Below are positions 60,001 through 64,000 of a DNA stretch of 64,000 nt, piece after piece. The stretch comes from Apostichopus japonicus (Eukaryota; Echinodermata; Holothuroidea; Aspidochirotida; Stichopodidae), in the NCBI RefSeq assembly GCF_037975245.1, contig NC_092565.1:8178999-8242998 (forward strand). Direction: 5' to 3'. Position numbers and translations under genes: made by a program. The notes beneath the pieces are model-generated. The model was not told the DNA's origin, ran no database searches, and saw nothing but the letters and a program-made list of their open reading frames with translations. Position 1 is the stretch's first letter; every line of letters starts with the position of its first letter.

Positions 60001-63000
60001 ATGGATGACCTTTATACAGTATGTCTCAATAGTTGGAAATTTACACCGATTCACAATATTTAGGGACAATTATGTAGTTAAAGTTGTGTTACCAGCTTGT
60101 ACAAGTGTTACCTGTTTTCACTCCTTTTGCTGCTGCTTGACCGTGTGTCATATAGCTGCATGTGTTTGGTGTTTCTGATAGATCTGTAATTTTGTGTCAA
60201 AAACTCCTTGTACATGGCTGGGCCGATTTGTCAATTTAAACAAAACAGTATCCTTGTAACAGTAGCTATTACTCTAATCAAAAAAATTACGACAGATGCA
60301 ATTTCGATGTTTGGAACTTAAAGTAATATTTGGAACCATCTTGTGAACCAGGTTCTGAACCTAGTGTTGCATTTTGAACCTCATGTTGCAAAAAAATTAC
60401 TTTATGAGTTTGGGGCTCCTTACAGCCTTAATGTTAACTTAAAACTAGAGTGTTTTGACTTGTTTTTGCCAGTATTGTATTTGTATATTTGGTTATTAAA
60501 TGTCAGTGCACGAATGTGTATGGAGTTGAAGAGGGTAGTTTCCCTGGAAGGCAGACGAGACTACCCCAGGTCTTCCAAGAGGGAATCACTTTGTGAGGGG
60601 AGTTGGTCTCATGAGAATGAAAGGCATTGACAGGAAGGGTTCGGTCATAGAGGGCACACAGTCTTAAAATGTTACCAGTTCATTCTAGACACGGTAAACT
60701 GAGAGTGCTAAGTTTTTGGGGAGACAAGTAACCTTGTCACTCGTAAATATCCAAACCAGTAAGTTTTGGAATTTTAATTGACATACATTTTTATTTTTTC
60801 TGATTTCAGGAAACAACTGGGTTTGTAAAACAATTCTTACTGACAGCCACAACAGAACAATAAGAAGAGTAGCATGGTCACCTTGTGGTCAGTTTCTAGC
60901 ATCTGCTAGTTTTGATGCTACAACGTGTATATGGGATCGTAGAAGTGGAGAATTTGAATGCACCGCCACATTGGAAGGACATGAAAATGAAGTCAAAAGC
61001 GTCACATGGGCTCCATCAGGCAACTTTTTGGCTACTTGCAGCAGGGATAAGAGCGTATGGGTCTGGGACGGTAAGCTTTGTCCTCCCTGCATGTTTATGA
61101 AGTTAACATTTCTAAATATAAGTAAAGCAACAATTACAATAAAGGAAAAGAAGTAGTAAGAAAAATAGGTTCAACCTTCCACTCTTCAGAAAGGTTATGC
61201 AATTTATTTTAACCCATTGCTTTTAATGTTTAACATATTTAGTGAATATGTTACTTTATACGCGAAACTGGATCAGTGTTATTTTCTGTGCTAAGACATT
61301 TTTGGTTACAATGCCGAAGGCTCAGTTACCTTTGCAATCATGCTGGCAAGCGTGTGCATATGTGTGATAGGTCTACCATAAAGCCAGTGACCTGGACCTT
61401 AAAAGCTTAATTTCACCCTTGGATGTAGTGCACAACCTCAGAAGTATAAGTTGTTGTGCTCCTGTTTGTTACCATAACTATTTTATGCGTGGAGGATCAC
61501 AGGGGAGTTGCAGTCAAAAGTTAAATACTTTTGTGCAATATGAAATTTACTGTACTTCTATATATCATAGCAAGGAATCACTAGGCCAGCTGGCACTCTT
61601 GGTTTCATATATATTGGCTGCAAAAAGTCACATTTTGTATGGCCGGAGGTAATGATGAATACAAACAGGCCAAATGTAAGCAACTTGACCATCTTGATTT
61701 AGTCACCACGGTTGACATTTAATGAAATGTTTAAGGTCTAAGCATTGAACATTACATATTTTACAGGTGAATCTAGTTTGCATATCTACCAGGCTTTTGG
61801 AAGTGGCTACCTGCAAGCACAAATATTTGTAGTATCAGATTGTTTTGCTTTTCAGTTGACCAAGAAGATGATGATTTCCAGTGTGCAGGGGTCTTAACGA
61901 GTCACTCTGAAGATGTCAAGAACATACGATGGCATCCTGAAAAAGAGGTATATCCGAACTTCATCAGAAGTTGAAAGAACCAGTTTGTGGAAACCTCAAT
62001 ATAGAAGTGCAAAACTTACTTTCTTGATGCCTTTTGTGTATTAAGGAAACATTCCATTTAGGTCCATAGCCTGAAATTCCCTGAATGTGTATGGATATTC
62101 TCCATTCAAAAGTAAATTCATGTTCTATTGAAGATTATTTCACTCTTGTGGCAGTTACAAAATAATGAAAACAAGTAGCAAATGCTTCTACACAACCTTT
62201 GACCATGCATCATCAGGTATTTGAATGAAAATTTTATTGCAAGGACGCACAAAGCCTGCAGGCTTCTAATTTTCAAAGTCTGAAAACCTTATAAACGCTG
62301 TAACTTCAAAAGCAAGCTATGATGAAATTCAAACTTATTATGTGGATGCATCTTAATGAGTGCGAAAGCCATGGTGCTTTTTCATAAAGGCCACAGACTA
62401 TTTTAAGGACAACAGAGGTCAAGAAACCTTGAAAATGTGAAGTCTAAAAACAAAAACTTGGTTGAAATACAAACTCAGTTGTGGATCCCCATGAGTGAGT
62501 GAAAGAACCCATTTGTTCATAGTCAATGAGTCATTTATTTTGAACAAGGGTGGAGTGTGCAACCTTGTACCTCAGGTTGATATAATCATCTAGTTTATTG
62601 GACAGTAGGTGTTACATGAACATTAAATGGTTATGCACTTTTCTCTTCTTGGAAAAGTATCTTAAAACTGTTGAAATGAATGAACAGAACCTTGATTGGA
62701 TCTGGGGAGACTTGCAGTATCAATGTTCTGGGGGATATTTATGTGTAATAGTCAGAGTATTGTATGTGTAAATGTTCAACCAGTTTCCTATCAGGATATG
62801 AGACTAAGGTCTAATTACATAAACCAATTTGCCTGTTCAGTAGTGACATGTTTTACCTCTTCTCTAACATCCATCTTCCACCCTTCATTGTTCGGTTAGG
62901 TTCTCGCTTCTTGCAGCTATGATAACAGTCTGCGTCTTTTCCATGAGGATGACGACGACTGGATAAGCTTTGCAAAGTTAGAAGGTCATGAGTCAACTGT

Positions 63001-63640
63001 CTGGGATTTTGCTTTTAACAAAACTGGCAATAGAATAGCCTCATGTAGTGATGATAAGAGCATTAAGATCTGGCAGGAATATCTACCAGGAAATGATGAA
63101 GGTAGGTCAATCTATTAATCATGATTACTCCTGATTAAACAACTGCTTTATCTTGTTTTGATGGTCAAAAACGAGATTGTTAGCAGGATAGCTCTAACGG
63201 AAACCCTGTGTAGTTCTTCAGTAGAAACCTTGTCTTGGGCCTTTAATCAAACTCATTCTAGGTTTCTCTCATAAAGCATTGTTAAGCAAATCATGAAAAG
63301 CATCTTGACTAGGAATACTATGTTGAAGTAGTACTGTCTTAACAGTCGATTCCCAATTTTAATAACATGGTAGTTTTTCTGTTACTTTTCATAATGCAAT
63401 TGTAATGTTGAAACAACACATGTGTATTTTACTTCAGATATTGTTTGTATTAGACTCTGAACCTAAGCAATATTGTATGAGTTTGAAGCAGCATATAAAT
63501 CTTAACAATTTAAGAACAAACATTATTAAACATGGTTTCAATTTGTCAACAGGTATAGCAACGCCAGAAGGTGTTTCTAAATGGAAATGTGTATGTACAC
63601 TCTCTGGTCATCATCAAAGGGCAGTGTACTCTATTGACTG
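57042..63640 (+). CDS. CIAO1: CIAO1 WD40 protein, cytosolic Fe-S assembly, 5' five exons
   Basis: Exons 57042-57165, 60810-61070, 61856-61947, 62900-63101 and 63553-63640 are all in phase and give residues 1-255 of a protein normally ~340 long. The rest lies beyond the right edge. An in-frame TAA immediately before the ATG fixes the start. WD40 blades visible: [48 protein letters not shown] with [23 protein letters not shown] with [26 protein letters not shown] with [10 protein letters not shown]; then [16 protein letters not shown]. These match CIAO1/Cia1 blade by blade. CIAO1 is a propeller adaptor of the cytosolic iron-sulfur targeting complex (with CIAO2B and MMS19), delivering clusters to cytosolic and nuclear apoproteins. 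Intron 1 is 3.6 kb and holds a Mutator-like element. Confidence 0.95.
57481..58969. mobile_element. Mutator-like foldback element (1.49 kb)
   Basis: Flanked by a perfect 9-bp duplication CCGTATTCC (57472-57480, 58970-58978). The ends align base for base as inverted repeats (TTTTCCGCAnAnGTTACTTT then CCGCTGA). Inside are inverted arms of almost 300 bp, about 57733-58020 versus 58346-58640 (AACCAGCGTGCATACAGATC on one, its complement on the other). Two ~68-bp direct repeats lie in the loop (58134, 58262). No transposase. The 9-bp duplication plus long inverted repeats suggests the Mutator superfamily. It lies in CIAO1 intron 1. Confidence 0.85.
58980..60809 (+). other. Remainder of CIAO1 intron 1
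   Basis: No exon or mobile element is recognised. G-run near 59901. Confidence 0.55.
62265..62510 (+). repeat. Dispersed AGGTCA-rich repeat
   Basis: Two diverged units (AAAGTCTGAAAACCTTATAAA, GTAACTTCAAAAGCAAGC, GTGGATGCATCTTAATGAGT, AGAGGTCAAGAAACCTTG) in CIAO1 intron 3. Confidence 0.7.
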
Positions 63641-63807
63641 GTAAGCCTTTCATGATGTATTCCTCCACTATCACTATCACTGTTGTCCCATATTTGTTCC
63701 TCTACAAACTCTAACATCAAGATGGGTGTATGAGAAGTTTAGTTAGTTGTAAGATATTTTAACCATATTAGTAACAAAGCATGGAATTGTAGTGAAAGTA
63801 TTTTCAT

Positions 63808-63965
63808 TGTATTATGTAATGGTGGGTCATTATCTGATCACTTGTGTTATGTAATGGTAATGGTGGGTCATTATCTGGTCACTTGTATTATGTAATGGTA
63901 ATGGTGGGTCGTTATCTGGTCACTTGTATTATGTAATGGTAATGGTGGGTCATTATTTGGCCATT
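63808..63965 (+). repeat. 41-bp minisatellite, about four copies
   Basis: Unit ACTTGTATTATGTAATGG followed by TAATGGTGGGTCATTATCTG, with a shortened first copy. It lies in CIAO1 intron 5. Confidence 0.9.
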
Positions 63966-64000
63966 TCTAGTTGATGAAAGTATATTGTGTTGCAAAAATG

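Overview
The window is animal nuclear DNA: multi-exon genes with GT-AG introns, AT-rich introns and intergenic DNA, tRNA-derived SINEs, hAT/Mutator/Gypsy-type transposons and long minisatellites. The gene families and repeat style (frequent TAGGCCTA-type words, AGGTCA-rich dispersed repeats) fit a marine invertebrate deuterostome, probably an echinoderm. That placement is inference. No bacterial or viral genome organisation is present.

Layout: (1) 1-9.5 kb, plus strand: the 3' two-thirds of a TIA1/TIAR-type RNA-binding protein gene (end of RRM2, RRM3, poly-Q tail, stop at 7763-7765). (2) 9.6-13.4 kb: intergenic DNA with a tRNA-SINE, hAT-type remnants, a 0.18-kb tandem duplication and a TTAA-flanked MITE. 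(3) 13.8-17.6 kb, plus strand: a complete 742-aa BTB/POZ protein with ten C2H2 zinc fingers, in three coding exons. (4) 21.4-52.4 kb, minus strand: a complete PGM3 (phosphoacetylglucosamine mutase) gene, 18 coding exons and 545 aa. All 17 introns keep phase. They are swollen by a scrambled Gypsy element, a LINE end, a SINE, two hammerhead-ribozyme-like motifs, a hAT element, a TTAA MITE and three large minisatellites. (5) 52.4-57.0 kb: divergent intergenic region between PGM3 and CIAO1, holding two nearly identical hAT elements, each with a perfect 8-bp target duplication. (6) 57.0-64.0 kb, plus strand: the first five exons of CIAO1 (WD40 protein of cytosolic Fe-S assembly), with a Mutator-like foldback element in intron 1. 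The gene runs off the right edge.

The four genes are not a functional cluster: RNA binding/splicing control, transcription factor, UDP-GlcNAc synthesis and Fe-S protein maturation. The main novelty is in the mobile and repetitive DNA. It includes hammerhead-like motifs (one inside a perfect 24-bp-arm palindrome), a dispersed repeat family carrying nuclear-receptor DR1/DR4 sites in all four gene neighbourhoods, three TTAA MITEs, hAT and Mutator-like elements whose boundaries are fixed by target duplications, and a Gypsy copy with integrase placed ahead of reverse transcriptase.

Coordinates of coding exons were set by homology recalled from the families, splice consensus and phase continuity. 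Nothing was aligned computationally.
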